Positions 22,925-35,552 of a stretch of 64,000 nucleotides of DNA are shown here, one piece after another (positions within the stretch are counted from its first letter, which is position 1; each line of letters starts with the position of its first letter). The position numbers were made by a program, and so were the translations under genes. The notes beneath the pieces are model-generated. The model was not told the DNA's origin. It searched no databases and worked only from the letters and a program-made list of their open reading frames with translations. The DNA comes from Paramarasmius palmivorus (Eukaryota > Basidiomycota > Agaricomycetes > Agaricales > Marasmiaceae): the NCBI GenBank assembly GCA_037176845.1, contig JAYKXP010000156.1, positions 1-64,000 of the forward strand, in the 5' to 3' direction.

Positions 22925-24750
22925 AGGCCTATACTAAAGGTGTGTTCAAATGCTGTCTACGTATCGCTCTTGGATCTAATATATCTTTCGTTAACCCAGG
23001 AAAATCGATTTCGAGAAACAACTCAAGATCGTGGTATGTTTGCTGGTCTTACCTTTTTTTCATCATCACTCAAAGCTCTTTCTACGCAGGTACAAGCCAC
23101 AAAATGCCATCTAGAGCTTTGAAAATGTATTCCTCCCCATTTATAACCCAAAACCTCGCCATCCCATTCTCAAAACCGACACCACCTCGTTTCCCAGTCA
23201 CTTGTAGCTCAAACCGCTACAGTGCCATCCACAAAGCCTCATCCACCTCAGATGTGCTGCAGTTTCCCTCATCTCGCGATATAGGTCCTATACGCTCCTT
23301 TCCCTCCTCATACTCCCGATACAACGCGTCCAACGACATGTTCTCTACTCCCGTATTGTGGTCCTCATGCTGCACGTTTCCCATCTCCACCTCTCAAGAC
23401 TCCGCGAGATGAACGTCCCCGTGAAAGACCTGGCATAATTCTTCGTATAAGGCCTCTCTTAACGCTACCATGAACGATCCCAACGCCAACACACCAACGA
23501 CAATTTCACCCGCTCTCTTTGTCCAGTCCAGGAGTCTTGTCCCATACCTTCCACCAGGTCGTGGACCCACTCACGGTGGTTCATGGGGTGACGGTAGAGT
23601 TTTGAATATTAGAATTGGCATGGTAGAATCGGCGGCTGAGTCGAGCTTGTTGGTGTACCAGTAAGTGTTCCCTATATCCCACTTTTTCGACGCGTCTTTC
23701 TGACATGTCATCGTCTCCAGCGGCAACGAAACATCGCTGAAGCCCAGTTCTAATCTTGTGGTCAAACCAGCAAGCTTGGAAAGAACACCTCATTACTACA
23801 CCTGCCTAGCCGCTTTCGTCGATACCCAAACGTTAGCTGTCCGCTGTCATACCGCCTCGTACAACCTCTCCCCCATCCCATCCTCTAAACCCATACTCCA
23901 AACCTATCTCCCTGAGGTGCATGAAGGATCGCTGGTCGTTTTACCAACCGAAGCCTCTATTTTCCTTCTTCGGCTCCGCACATCTACGCCCCTAGCTCCA
24001 CTCGAACTCGAGCTCTCGCACTTTCCTTCGTTCGCTCAACGACCTGCCCACAAAATGAGGTCATTCAGTCGTTTGGGCCAAGTTTCTCGAAGTAAAACTG
24101 GCAACTGTCAGCATGATACGTCGTGGGGTAATTGTTCGAATACGCGATGGCAACCCGCTACACCCACGTAGCTATAGGCTGTCATTGGGGGTATGGACGG
24201 ATGGGGAGGGGATACACTTGGTCTGGTTTGGATGAGGAGAAAGCGGTGGATAATAGGTCGTGGAGCAAGTCTCGGTGGGTATTCTTCCTTTTCTTTCCGC
24301 TCTCATATGACATATTGATGCCGTTTCGTGGAACTTATAGTGATGGTCGACCTAGATCAATCAGCAACGCGAAGCTCTACCCACCACCATTTTTGAAAAG
24401 ACCCATTACCTTCCGGGTATTACACGAGCTCGAAATCGGGATCTGCCTTCTTCGCTACCGGTTCTGGATACGACTACGTATACGCGTGGTCTTCCTATGG
24501 ACGCCATCCCATATCTGGACTTTTGTGCTATTCCTTACAGCAATTACATATCTTACACAATACATGCGACAGATTCTCCTCGTCGACTCTGAAATACAGT
24601 ACCTCTCCCTAATGATAGGCTGTTGGCCAGTCCTTTGGTACACATGCTCAAGTCAAACGTTCTCGCTTTGACTGCGAGACCCTTTACTCCTATAGGTTGT
24701 AGAGTAGCCGGTACCAATGTCATGTTCATTGCGTTGTTGATGTTCCATAT
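22925..24750 (+). pseudogene. P2-family relic 1
   Basis: Starts head to head with M relic 1. It has the conserved leader donor (AAAGGTGTGTTC, about 22939), the short exon with the QENRFRE-like segment ending before GTATGT (about 23033), and later pieces including KMYSSPFITQNLAIPFSK, IGMVESAAESSLLVYQ and EGSLVVLPTEASIF (near 23940). The same order recurs at 32.0, 50.0 and 63.4 kb. Stops and shifts are common. The family is not recognised. Confidence 0.45.
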
Positions 24751-24760
24751 ACAGTAAGGG

Positions 24761-24780
24761 TCCTTCCCAAAATGGAAGGA
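24761..24780. terminator. Inverted repeat between convergent relics (copy 1)
   Basis: TCCTTCC-CAAAAT-GGAAGGA, conserved at 33560-33579 and 51612-51635 at the same place, between the 3' ends of a plus-strand P2 and a minus-strand M. It could assist RNA 3'-end formation. This is inference from position. Confidence 0.3.
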
Positions 24781-24789
24781 ACTCGGGTA

Positions 24790-25900
24790 AGGTACATCTC
24801 TGTTTTGAGGTGCAAGTTTTCTACGTTGCTCTGCACCAAAATCAGCATCTTGACAACAACCAGCCTGTATATCTCAATGCTACTCACCGAGCTCTTTGAC
24901 CGCTTCCTCCGGGGATCTCTTGATATCTCAATCCTCAACCGACCTCAACGATTATCCCAACTAACGTCCCAATCGAACGCGGCTATAGTACCCGGTACAT
25001 CGAAATCGCCTTGACATCGAACGTCGGAGGATGGCCTAGTTCTGTACCGTCGCTGAAAGGTGTTCGGGGCAATAGGTGATCGTCGGGATACGCCGTAGAG
25101 AGTGTAGGGGATGTACACATTCACGTAGTAGTTCGGGTTCGAGATCTTGAGTAGTCTTGGGATCTAGGCCACGGTAAGAGTAAGTAAAAGCAAGGCCTTG
25201 TCGTAGATATGGGATGGTGCTCACCCGTACAAATATCAAGCCCTATGTCCCGGCTGATAGAGTCAGCTAGGTATCCAATCTCCGTAAAACGTTGCGTGTG
25301 GAAGACGGTGAACCCAGAACAGGAGTATCGGAGGATTGGGTTGTGGATGGTGCTGGTATCGGTCAGGCGCGTGCGGACATTCGATTTAGGGACCGTCCTT
25401 CTGGTAAGAGCAATTTTGGAGTAGAGGCAGGGTATAATAGGCCGGGAGGATGGTGGGGCTGAAGTTACAGGAGTGCGCAAGGGTGTTCTTGGCTGTAGTT
25501 TCAAGATGATTGTACATGGAAAGCCATTTTGAGCTTCGGGGTCATGTCCTAGGCGGGAGTTGAGGTTATGGGTGTGAAATGTACTGAAGCGTTGAGAATG
25601 CACCTTTTCATAGACATCTAGCTAGCGAACTCCCTACTCTGAGCGGCGAGAAAAGTCGGATTGTTGAGGTCGGTGGGCATGACACGTAGTTTTGCGCCAA
25701 AAGATGGGTTGAGAGCACTACCAGGGATGTAGGGGGAGACACACGTACCTATTGTAACATTGGAGAAACCCCTAGCCTGTTGAATCGGAATTGTTTGAGG
25801 TGCAGTCCATGGGTGAGGAAAGAGGTCGTGGTTGTGGTAAAGGCGGACACGTCTTTGCCGGCGGCACTTGACCTCTCTCAAGAACAGTCATGTCGTTCAT
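24790..25900 (-). pseudogene. M-family relic 2
   Basis: The variant start MNDMTVLERGQVPPAKTCPP lies at 25900. Its first exon ends at a GTACGT donor near 25750. Exon 2 near 25620-25740 has the PGSALNPSFGAKLRVMP-like segment, followed by a longer exon at about 25121-25603. Its sister copy starts at 52773. Several stops. Confidence 0.45.
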
Positions 25901-25904
25901 CTTT

Positions 25905-27900
25905 TCGCAGTCCTGTAGTGGTACGTTCGAGTGTTTTCTGTGCACTTCCTTGGGATCTAACACGCCTTTGAATAGCTCAACTCCAATATCGAGCCAGTCA
26001 AAGAATGACTCGACTATCTGGACTTTGGTATGCGTACCAATCCTAGGCTACAGTTTTCATCGGGGCGAATGGAACCTTCTCCTATGCATGTACTACAGCC
26101 AAATCCCTACCTCTCATGGAACTCGCCGCGCAGCCTTCCTCGTCCTTCAAGCATCCCCCGTATACTCTCATCGTCGCCTCTGGAAACCGTCGGCTTCAAC
26201 CCAATGCCAACCCAGACCCGTTCGAACGACTCCTTTTTCAACCGGCCCTTCTCATCATCAAGTCGCGAAAAAGCTCCTGCTGGATCTGGTGGCAATAGGT
26301 TCGGATACGGGCATGGTAGAAACGACTCGGAGATGAGATTGTTGGTTCTACTATGTAACGTCCAGGGTAAGCATTCGTCATTCTTTAGCTCTTCAGCGCG
26401 TTTTGTTTACACCTATCCACAGTGGTGTCTTTCAGAGTCCTGACTTAAGCCTTTCAGTGAAAACCGTGGACTCGGAACTTCTTCCAGCACCCAACACACC
26501 TACCACCTCATCATAGATTCAGTACCCAAGTCGGTTCAGGGATATCTGCGACCCCTTCCTCATCCTATGCTCCAAATCATTACCTGACATCGATACCCCA
26601 ATCAATCTTGGGTTTGGAATCTCAGCGGTCGTCTTATCGATACTATCGTGGAGCGATGTCTCGGGCTCACGGAAAGAGAATCATTCGTTAAGGAGATATT
26701 GAATGGCGGGTGCTAGGCGTTGGATTACTGGTTTCGGTGTTGGCGTTTGCATGGACGAGAGGCGTGTAACCTCTACAGCTGTGAATGTGTAAACCTGCGA
26801 CCTGGCTTCCTCGCGGCTACATATTGTAGACCTTTAGACGGTTGATCCCTCGAGGATTTTCCATTCAATAACGCGGTTAGTATGCCTGAACGTTCTCAGC
26901 GTCTTTTTCTGACATTCATGTTTAGCACGACACGATACTTTTCTCGAATGGATAATGGAACGAGCTTCCGAGAGAGCGTGAAGACGTGGGCATTAGTATG
27001 TTGGGATCTTTTACTCTTCTCTTCAGCCACTGACGCTTACGGTTACTCTAGATATCAATGCTATCGGCTCCAGCCTACATTGGCGCGGAAGGTGTTGAAG
27101 CACCTGCGTATTCAGTTGATGGTGAGAGCCAAAGCGCATTCTCTCAAGGGAAGCTATAAACAGATCGCATACACGCCAACGTGGATGTCTTGGGTAAGGT
27201 GCCTTAGCCTCGCTCCTTGGTGAATGTCTCAGACTGAAATGTCTTTTTTCGCATTTCCAGCTTCGGGAAGAATGAGGCACCGAAAAGTATGTGTATCCTA
27301 GGACGTGTAGATCCCAGGATAACGTCTGCGTAGCTCAACATCAGGAACAATATCCAACGGTGCTACCTCTGTCATGGAACAACATGGCATCCTGCAAGAT
27401 GCTCGCTACCAGGGCTTTTTGCGCCTAGATGCCGTTTCGACGACCCGTCATCAGTGTCTGCCGAAGAGGAAAGAACGACATACCCGGTGCCCCTTCCCCT
27501 CGATCCATCTTCTACAGAGAAGATGCGAGGGATCTGTATCTAGGAACAGCGTCTCGCCGGGACAGTTTGTTCTGTGTCACTTCTGGGAACCCGGTCTTGA
27601 GATGCGACTCGGAGGAGATTTGGATTGCGGTGAGTATGTTTCCTGTTCTCTCGGTAGTTGCTAACATCAAATCGTACGTGTCTATAGCAATCGAGGTTCA
27701 AATCTTTCAAAGTACTTGCTCGTTCAAAACTTGAAAAATTCGTACTTCCGGATTCATATTCCCTCGACGTTGAAACCGTCTGCCAAGGGGTAGCTAGAAA
27801 GTGCATCTTGCACCCTCATCTTGCACTCACGTCTACAAACCACACGCACTGCTCTGCTTTACCCCAGCTCCAACTGGTCGTTTTCGTTTGTCGGGTTTGG
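25905..27900 (+). pseudogene. P2-family relic 2
   Basis: Head to head with M relic 2. It has the leader donor GTACGTTC (about 25920), an exon ending YLDFG before GTATGCGTAC, then pieces around 26030-26443 (NRPFSSSSREKAPAGSGGN), 26882-27223 and 27374-27664. It pairs closely with 52780-54200. Frames are broken and function is unknown. Confidence 0.45.
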
Positions 27901-28600
27901 GCTAGACGCGAAGAAAGTCTAGACTTTTGGGAACTCGGGATGGAAGGCTGCTGATGTGGATGGACTAAGGTGGAACGAAGGAGAATGTGTGCACGGGAAA
28001 GATGCTGAATCCAAGGGATTGGCACATGGCGAAGCCTCGGCTGTACCCCTACAGCTTATTATCTTTCAATTGGGTGGTCTATAGTGGAAAGGGAGAAGCA
28101 ATCAGCAACCGAACCGTGACGCCGCTGGTTTCGCCCACCAGCGACTTCGGCTGATGACGAACCTTGACGTTGGTTTCCCCGAGAGGTAGAATCAGCCAGT
28201 TGGTGGATGACAATACCCTTCGCTGGCGCATTGGAGCTACCCTTATCCACAAGCACTGTCCTGTTCGCGCATTTCCAGGCCAATAGAGTTTTTCTTTCGC
28301 CATTGTTCCTGTTCTCGCGGTCAGCATCCAGCTAGTGTGCGAATGGACCAACAGCTTTTGGGTCAACATACGTTCGACATGCAGGCAGCTTGACCTTTGA
28401 CCGCCATCTTCCTCCATGTCGATTCGGGAATCTTCCGTCTTTTCTACCGAAGATGGTGTCTCTTTCACTGTTGCAGGAGCCCAACAAAGCTAGCATGTCG
28501 GCTCTGGTACATATCGAATCTGAGTAGAGGTCAACTTGGTACGCCATGCCCGCGCTGGCTTTCTCCGATGGTAAGACCATGACTCGGATCTCACGCGGAA
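27900..28600. other. Interval between array blocks
   Basis: Only short overlapping ORFs on both strands. A minus-strand frame at 28079-28580 is open but shows no domain. It may be 3' P2 material specific to this copy. Confidence 0.3.
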
Positions 28601-28639
28601 AAGATTGCGTTAACCTTCGTCAAATCACCCAGTGCTCAT

Positions 28640-29910
28640 TCGGTATTATATATGTTCGAACGAGACGGATCTCAGGTGATGTTCGCGTATATCATTGGTG
28701 TACGTCCATAGCTTGTTTCTCTCCTTTGATTGACCTTCTAACCTCTCCTTTCTCAGCAAGAAAGCGTACAAATCTTAGATGGACTGATCAACATGGTAAT
28801 GACATTCAGATTCTTTAGCCGCTTTGTGAACCTTATATCGAACCCAGATCCTGGAATTTGCACAAGGGACCCTACATTCGTAGTTCATTGCCTTCCCGTA
28901 TTCAGGTTTGGTCAAAGATGTCCATTGTCCTGGCTGCAACTATGTCTCCAAGGCCTGGATCTTCAAGTCTACGACCACACTAGTGCACCTGTTCAAAACT
29001 TCATCGGATTCTTCCGGCACGCACTATCCTCGAAGGGATTTGCGGGTCAAATTGGTTCCGAGGAACCAAGATGCAAAGTATCATCCTTTCGTTCTCTCCT
29101 GGCGTGTTTTATCTCAAGAAACCGTCGGTGCGATATTCGGTGGACAGACAAGTGGTTCTATTTCTCTTGGAAGAGGCATCTCAACGTACTGGGTTTCATG
29201 CGAACGACTACGCTTGTGAAGGATGGAGTGTCGGTGCCGGGCAAGGTACGTTTGAATCAATTTCGTAGTTCCTTGGGCTGATTTGAGATATAGGTTCAGT
29301 TGAAGCCTTTGAACGTCGAGATCGTTCAAGTCACTGTACTATGTACGGTCGGTCAAAATGTGGGACGATTTCGTGCGTTTATTGATGTCGCAGGGACATG
29401 CTATCTTCAGCCAGCTCGAGATTCCGAAGGGTGAATGGAGACAGTATCGTGAGCCGGTCATGTTTCTTGTCGAGGGACTATTGTTCATTGAATCATGACC
29501 AGCCACCATCAATGATCTTCAACTTCGTTTCGAACGCTCACAAGACGAGGGAGGACCTCACATCGTGCAGACTGTTCCGCCGACATCGACACTGATGTAT
29601 CTCATTCAACTGGTACTTCGCCCATCGTAATTCCACAACCGCCAGTCTCTCATGCAACCATCATTTCTTTCGAGACTGATCGTGGAGATGGGTATTGCGC
29701 CGCGAAGTATCAACTACAGAGGTCCTTGGGGAGCACGAGGGAAGGACGACACATTATATCTGGTATCAGAATGTTTGAATACAAGAGGTTCACGGTGGCG
29801 ATTTAATATCCCAATAGCTCGTAAATTCCGCCATGTAGCATGTAGCCCTTGTTTATACAGCAACGTGGTACCTCCGTATAATGGTTCTGTTTCATGATTT
29901 CCAATTACAG
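28640..29910 (+). pseudogene. P1-family 3' relic
   Basis: Same exon set as the relic at 19.7 kb: the CTRDPTFVVH segment near 28860, SKGFAGQIGSE, and the last large exon read as SHSTGTSP..ATIISFETDRGDG to RMFEYKRFTVAI near 29600-29800. The 5' NGGTF exons are absent. Frames are disrupted. Confidence 0.55.
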
Positions 29911-29979
29911 TAAGCATCCTTCCATTTCGGGAAAGACTTCGGAAACACGGGGTGCGAGTATGCTAGTATTACTGTACGC

Positions 29980-31840
29980 ACAGTCGTTCTACATCCCGTA
30001 AAGGCCCACTGCTATAGAAACGAATCAGCGCCTTGACATTTACTAGCTAGTAGATTCCAATGCTACTCACCAGACTCTGACTGCTCCCCGAGGATCCCCT
30101 AAGCAACTGACCCACTCGATGTCGATCCTAGCCGACAAACTAATCCAACGCTGAACCTTGGTATAGTACCCGGAACTCAGCTTTCCGATACTCCCAATTT
30201 GCCGGCGCATCCAACATTAGAAGGTGGCCTAGCTCTGTGCCACTGAAACGTCACAAGTCGACGACAACGTCCAGAGCTAATGGCGATCTTGGATGACGAT
30301 CTTAGAGCGAATAGAATATCGAAGCGCTGGTTCAAGCATGAGATTCTATGTCGAGTTGTGGAAGCTAGCTGGGGTATGAGCAATCGTTGAGGCGCAAGAA
30401 TGCAAAGAGAGCATTCAGATTTCACCGCAGAAGGGGAGGAATGTGTTTGGGTTCATGCTCGTGTTCTTGTTCTTGTTTGGGATGTAAAGCTTTGGGATCT
30501 ACGGGTGTGGAATAAGTTAAAGCTACATTATGAATCTGGGAGACGATTTTTCACCTTTACCATCACAACACAAGCTCGCGCCCGTGTCCTAGTTGACAGA
30601 CCAAGTTCCGAGCCTTGTGCGACGATAAACCGAAATCTAGACCACAAAAGCCTTGAGTTGTCGATTTTGGGTGTTGGTCCCGGTTGGGCACGTGTAGAGA
30701 CCGAATGATCGATACAAGGGCAGAGGTGAGTTCCATGACGATCACTGGGGGTGTTAGCAAGAGCACGTTCACCATAGGGTCAGGGAGGTACGGTAGCTTG
30801 ACTGTTTTCTCGTCTCGTTGTAATTCACCTAGCCATACTGTGGGGCTTAGGCAGAATGAATCTCGGTTCACGTTTGGGATCTAGAGTGCATTGTGAGTAA
30901 ACTCGTATAATTCGAATATGGAGAAGTTGTGTTCACCTTCAAAACAAAAGTCAAGGACACATTCACCTCTGGGCTAATAGAATGGGCTCGCGTGCAGATA
31001 TCCCAATACTACGCTTAGCCCAAAAGCACTCTGAGTACTATCAGAAAAAGTGGATGCGCTATTGCGTGAACCAGAACGTTGGGATGCTGAGAAGTCGGGA
31101 GTTTCCCCGTCGAGCCCAGCACGAGGGCTGCGTATTGGTATTTGACGTCACCCCAGCTTCAACTACTGGGTACGTTGGCTGCCCAAGTACGCTGAAGTGT
31201 ATGAGACGTGCGGTATAGAGCGGTAAGGGGAGTATCCTGTTTCCGGGGATATCTGGGCTTTAGGGAGTTGGTGATTGCACCGTCGCTCTACTATGAGCCA
31301 TTGAACCAACTACTTGGAAGGATCAAGATCTATCCTCGATCCCTGTGACTATAAGTCATGTAATAAAAGATGGTAAGATTGGTTGATAAGTGGGGAATTT
31401 AACAAGGAACGTACCTCTAGTCTTTGAGGCTAGCTTCCGTCTTCATGTCGATGAGTTGCACACAACTTCAGGTAGAATGTGCAGGGGGCACAGCAGTAGG
31501 TTGGGGCTACAAGAGTGAGAGTGGGAGTCAATCTGGAGCATCGAAAACGTACCTTTCTTGGCCATTTTGCCAGTGAATTCCCCAAGCTGAGCACCTGGAA
31601 GATTGAGCTCGGAGGGATGACGCGTAGTTTTGCCCTGAGAGATCAACTGAGCGTGCTGCTAGGAAAGTAGGGCAAAGCATACGTACCTGTTACACTGGTA
31701 AGAATGCGTACAGTCGAGTTAGAGTCCTCGGACAAGGAGCCTTTTGATGGAAAGGGGAAAGAGTGATGGTGGTCGAGAGGCAAGCGCCGCCGGCGCTTGC
31801 CTCTCCTCAAGACGTCCACCACCTCGTTCAACGCGTTCAT
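29980..31840 (-). pseudogene. M-family relic 3
   Basis: The start MNALNEVVDVLRRGKRRRRL lies at 31840, then PLDHHHSFPFPSKGSLSEDS and RILTSVT, with a GTACGT donor near 31682. Exon 2 carries GKTTRHPSELNLPGAQLGEF and ends at a GTACGT donor near 31550. This is the best preserved M 5' end. The 3' exons (30563-30871 region) are damaged. Confidence 0.5.
31779..31801. repeat. GC-rich near-palindrome in the M first exon
   Basis: GGCAAGCGCC-GCC-GGCGCTTGCC, two perfect 10-bp arms around 3 bp. Diverged forms lie at the same place in the other M/P2 junctions (about 22850, 25855, 44186, 49703, 52724, 55800 and 63226). In M it encodes the basic run after the start codon. Confidence 0.6.
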
Positions 31841-31849
31841 GTCTGTGGG

Positions 31850-33555
31850 TCTTTAAAGGTGCGTTAAACTGTTCTTTGGATATCTTTCTTGAATCTTATA
31901 CCCATTTCCTAGTAACTCAGCAAAATGAAGTTCAAGACATCTCATAGTTTCATCATCCGGATCCGCTGCTAGACGGTATGTGCACTATAGCTACTCTCAA
32001 CGTTTTCCAATCTCGCTCATTCAAATTGCCATTTAAACCATCAAAGATGTATTCCTTTTCTTCGATAACCCAAAACCTTTCTATCGCTTTCCCAAACGCA
32101 CATCGGTCCATCTCAATTCCTCCAGACTTAGACTGCTACGTCGGTGTCATACACACAACCTCAACCACGTATACCCTTGCATCCTAGTCCTCACACTACA
32201 CCTTTCTCGTTCCCACTTCGCAAAACGCCGCAGGATAAACGACTCCACGAGGCTTTTGGCGTCCTTCCTCGTATATGGCCCCTTCCATGAACTCCTCCTA
32301 ATGTCCACGAACTGATCCCGCCCGCTCCCTTTGTCCAGCCCAGGAGTCTTGTTCCATACCTTCCATCACGTCGCGAACGCGCCCATCGGGGTGACGATAG
32401 GGTTTTGGATACAAAATTGGGAATGGTAGAATCGATGGCTGGGCTAAGTTGGTGCACCAGTAAGTGCTTGCTGTCCCTTACTTTTTTGACCCGTCTTACG
32501 GACATTGTATCATCTCCAGCAGCCAGGAAATCTCGCTGGAGTCCCGTTCTAGCCTTTTGGTCGAATTGGCGGGCTTGCGAAGAACGTTATTCTCTGTCGC
32601 CTTACTACGCTGTATACACCTGCGCATCCTTCCTCGCCAATATCAAGCGAGCCTGCGAGCGATTGAGTCTGCCTAGGGGAGACTAACTCTCCGCCCTCAT
32701 ACCACCTCGAAGTCCTACTCCCAATCATATCCTGCAAGCTCGGGGCTCTGAGCTCAGGTTCCTATCCGTCCGAGGATTCGCTGTTGGTTTTGCCAACCAA
32801 AGCTTCCATGTCCCCTTCTTCGGCTCCCCATATCTGGATACACGCCCCCCAGCTCCAGCATACTCCAACCTTCCTTCGCTGAACGAACGAGGCCGTTAAT
32901 TCTCGAGTTCATAGAGCTGTCAGCGCAATACGTCATGGACTATTGTACAAGCACCCATTGGACGCTTCCTACGCCCACGAAGGCTGTCATCGGGGATGGA
33001 GAGGGGATACGTCTTGTCAAGCCAGAGTGAAGAAAAAGCAGCGGGGTAATTGGCTATGGTGTGGGGATGGCAAGCGCTACTATCCTCGCTGTCTCGGTGG
33101 GTACTCTTCACTTTTTTCGCTCTCATCTGGTATTGATATTCTTTCGTGTACAGTGGTGGTAGAACGCTCAGCGATCCGAAGTTTTCCTAGTACCGCTTTT
33201 GAAGACACCTACCCCCTTCTGGGTATGACACGCAACTCGACATCGGAGAGGTGCCTTCTTCGTTACCGGTTCTGAGTACGACTACGTGTACGACGGTCAT
33301 GGTGATATCCCATATACGGACTTCATACTATTTATTCAAGTACTACGTATCTTCTATCAACATGCGATACATCTTCCTCGTCGACTCTGAACTCCTGTAC
33401 CTTTACCCCATTGCACGATTCTTCGGTATAAACGTTTAGGGCAGATAATGGTGACGCTTTGACTACGGCGACATCCTCGATCTCAGCAGCTTGTACTTGT
33501 AAAGTAGATGATGGCGACGTGGTATTCATGACTTTGTTGATGTCCATATGTAGTA
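31850..33555 (+). pseudogene. P2-family relic 3
   Basis: Leader donor (AAAGGTGCGTT, about 31857), short exon ending before GTATGTGC (about 31977), then KMYSFSSITQNLSIAFPN (about 32045-32100) and later pieces matching relic 1. It ends near the conserved inverted repeat at 33560. Stops are frequent. Confidence 0.45.
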
Positions 33556-33559
33556 AGGG

Positions 33560-33579
33560 TCCTTCCCAAAATGGAAGGA
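33560..33579. terminator. Inverted repeat between convergent relics (copy 2)
   Basis: TCCTTCC-CAAAAT-GGAAGGA, identical to copy 1 in arms and loop. Confidence 0.3.
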
Positions 33580-33589
33580 CACCAAAAAT

Positions 33590-34628
33590 AGGTGTATCTG
33601 TGCCTTAGGCTTGAGGTATAAGCCTTCTACGTTAACATCAGCATCTGACAACAACCAACTTGTAGATTAATGCCACTTACTTTACCCAACTCTTCGAGCA
33701 TTTCTTCCGAGTATCTCTTGAGTCTCAAACCCTTGACCGACCAAAGCCCAACTCGACGCCCATCCCAGCTATCTTCCCAGTCGAACGCTAGTATAGCACC
33801 CAGAGGTCGGCTATCCGATACCCCAAGAGCCGCCTTTGCGTCCGACATTGGAGGATGGCCGTCGCTGAAAGTTGTACCTGGAAGTTCACGGGGAAGTCCG
33901 TGAATGCGAGAACATCCATCGCAGTGGGGGGCAGGGGGCGTTGATATTCATATCATCGTTTGGGTTTGGGGCGTGTTGGGATCTAGGCTACGGCGGAATG
34001 AGTAAAGCATGCCACGGCGCAAACACGGAAGACTGGTGTTCACCTACATATACAAAGTTCAAGCTTTCAAGCTCTATATCTTGGCTGATAGAGCCAACTA
34101 CGCATCTATTCTCCGCCTAAGGTCACTTTTGGGTGACGATGAACCTAGGGCCGGACTATCGAAGTCTTGTGTTGTGGATTTGGGGTGTTGGTGTGGGTCG
34201 GGTGCATGAGGAAATTGGATCATCGCCTCGGAGACGATCCTGCTGGCAAGAGCGAGTTGAGCGTAGAGGCAGGGTATAATCGGTTTGGAGGATGATGGGG
34301 CTAAAGTTACAAGGGTATGCGCAAGGAGTTGTCGGCGCGCGTTGAACGTTGAGGACTTTGAGTGCTTGAGTGCTTGTGAGTGCTCCGAGGTTATGTCCTA
34401 GGTAGGAGTCGAGGCTATTAGAGCGGGAAATTAGCTAGAGTACTGGAAACGTGCCTTTCATAGTCATCCAGCCCACTCAGAGCGATGAAAAAGTCGGGAA
34501 TGTCGACGTTGGAGGCATCACGCGTAGTTTTGGACTGAGAGATAGGTTGAGAGTCTTGCCAGGAACAGAGGAGGGAGAATCACGTACCTATTGCAACGTT
34601 GGGGCAGACATGTTGAGTTGGAATCTTG
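33590..34628 (-). pseudogene. M-family relic 4, 5' end missing
   Basis: Homologous to M relic 2 through its exon 2 (GCGTAGTTTTG...GAGAGATAGG, 34520-34550) and the first-exon donor region (ACGTACCTATTGCAAC, about 34583). Sequence homologous to the rest of exon 1 and its start is replaced by hydrolase sequence at about 34628. Confidence 0.45.
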
Positions 34629-34780
34629 AAACGATCAACTGGTTGAGCTGCTGAGAGGCGATGGGGTTGACGTGACGGTTGATGTGCAGAAGGATGATTT
34701 CCTGTCGATGTATGCTATTCCGGCCGATCAGGCAAGGAAAGGTGCTATTCAGAGCGCGTGTAATTGGGTCGATAGACTCG
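34629..34780 (+). pseudogene. Alpha/beta-hydrolase 3' fragment
   Basis: About 150 bp that align closely with the 3' exon of the hydrolase at 35553-37065: LVELLRGDGVDVT, DVQKD, AIP.DQAR and QSAC.WVDRL. Nine bases of the other copy (CGGTACATG) are absent, which removes the catalytic His of the VHDF motif. It is probably the remnant of a tandem hydrolase gene whose upstream part was replaced by array block U2. Confidence 0.8.
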
Positions 34781-35552
34781 TCGTTGAGTACTAGTAGTGG
34801 TGAGACCCAGCACTTGACCCAGCTTCGAAACCGCAAAGTTCCGTGGCTTACCCTGATGGATCGGTATCTTTCCCAAAAGCCGCACGTAGAAGTTTTTTTT
34901 CTTGCAGAGACACGATAAGACTTGCGACCGGTGACCTGAGGCCTGAATTTGAGGGCGCGAGAGTCTGACCAGATGGGAGAGAAGAAAAGAGATTGGTTGT
35001 GGGAATATATCTATCGGCTTCCAAGTGCCGAGTCGGCGGCACCCGTTTTCAGCGATGTCTACCTTTCCTGAGAGCGGATGCTTTGAGTGAGTCTCTACTA
35101 GCACCATGTTCATCTACAACTCGAAGACTGACCGCTCCTCTAGACACGGCATACGTCTCTAAGCTTCTTCCACTAATATAGTCCCGGCATACAACAATCT
35201 CACGTTTCTAGCTCAGACCTACAGGAGCGTCTTCATCGTTAGTCCTCCTCTCATTCAACTATTCGCCTCGTTGGCTAACGCACTCCTTTTCCCCAGACCT
35301 AGCTCAACACTTGGCGCGTCAGCTAATGCTGCGGATCCACCTCAACTTACAAACAGCCCGACTCTCCACCAGCATGCCGAACGGATTCGTCACTCACTAC
35401 AATAGAATCAAGAAATCTGACAGCCTCCCATGACGACGCAGAAATGCCCAGGCTCCCCTCAATTGTGCATTTGCCGGAAGGATACGCAATCTCAGCAACC
35501 GACTCATAAAGATCGCGAATGAGCCAAAACACGAAACTCTGACTCGGACACC
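34781..35552. other. Interval without a gene
   Basis: About 770 bases between the hydrolase fragment and the next hydrolase start. Short ORFs on both strands show nothing recognisable. The last 150 bases are likely promoter. Confidence 0.35.

Larger units (their letters stand above)
19600..27300. repeat. Array block U1 (copy of 46.4-54.15 kb)
   Basis: Collinear with 46400-54150 at a near-constant spacing of 26.8 kb. Anchor pairs by eye: 19810 with 46583, 21975 with 48820, 25890 with 52763, 26880 with 53760. It contains, in order, a P1 3' relic, M, P2, M and P2. Identity is clearly higher than between other blocks; some 100-base stretches differ at only a few positions. Confidence 0.8.
28600..34628. 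repeat. Array block U2 (diverged copy of U1, truncated on the right)
   Basis: Collinear with U1 at about 8.8-9.0 kb spacing. Anchors: 28830 with 19810, 31010 with 21980, 31840 with 22919, 33560 with 24761, and 34550 with 25700. Similarity stops near 34628, inside the second M module, where alpha/beta-hydrolase sequence begins. Confidence 0.75.
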
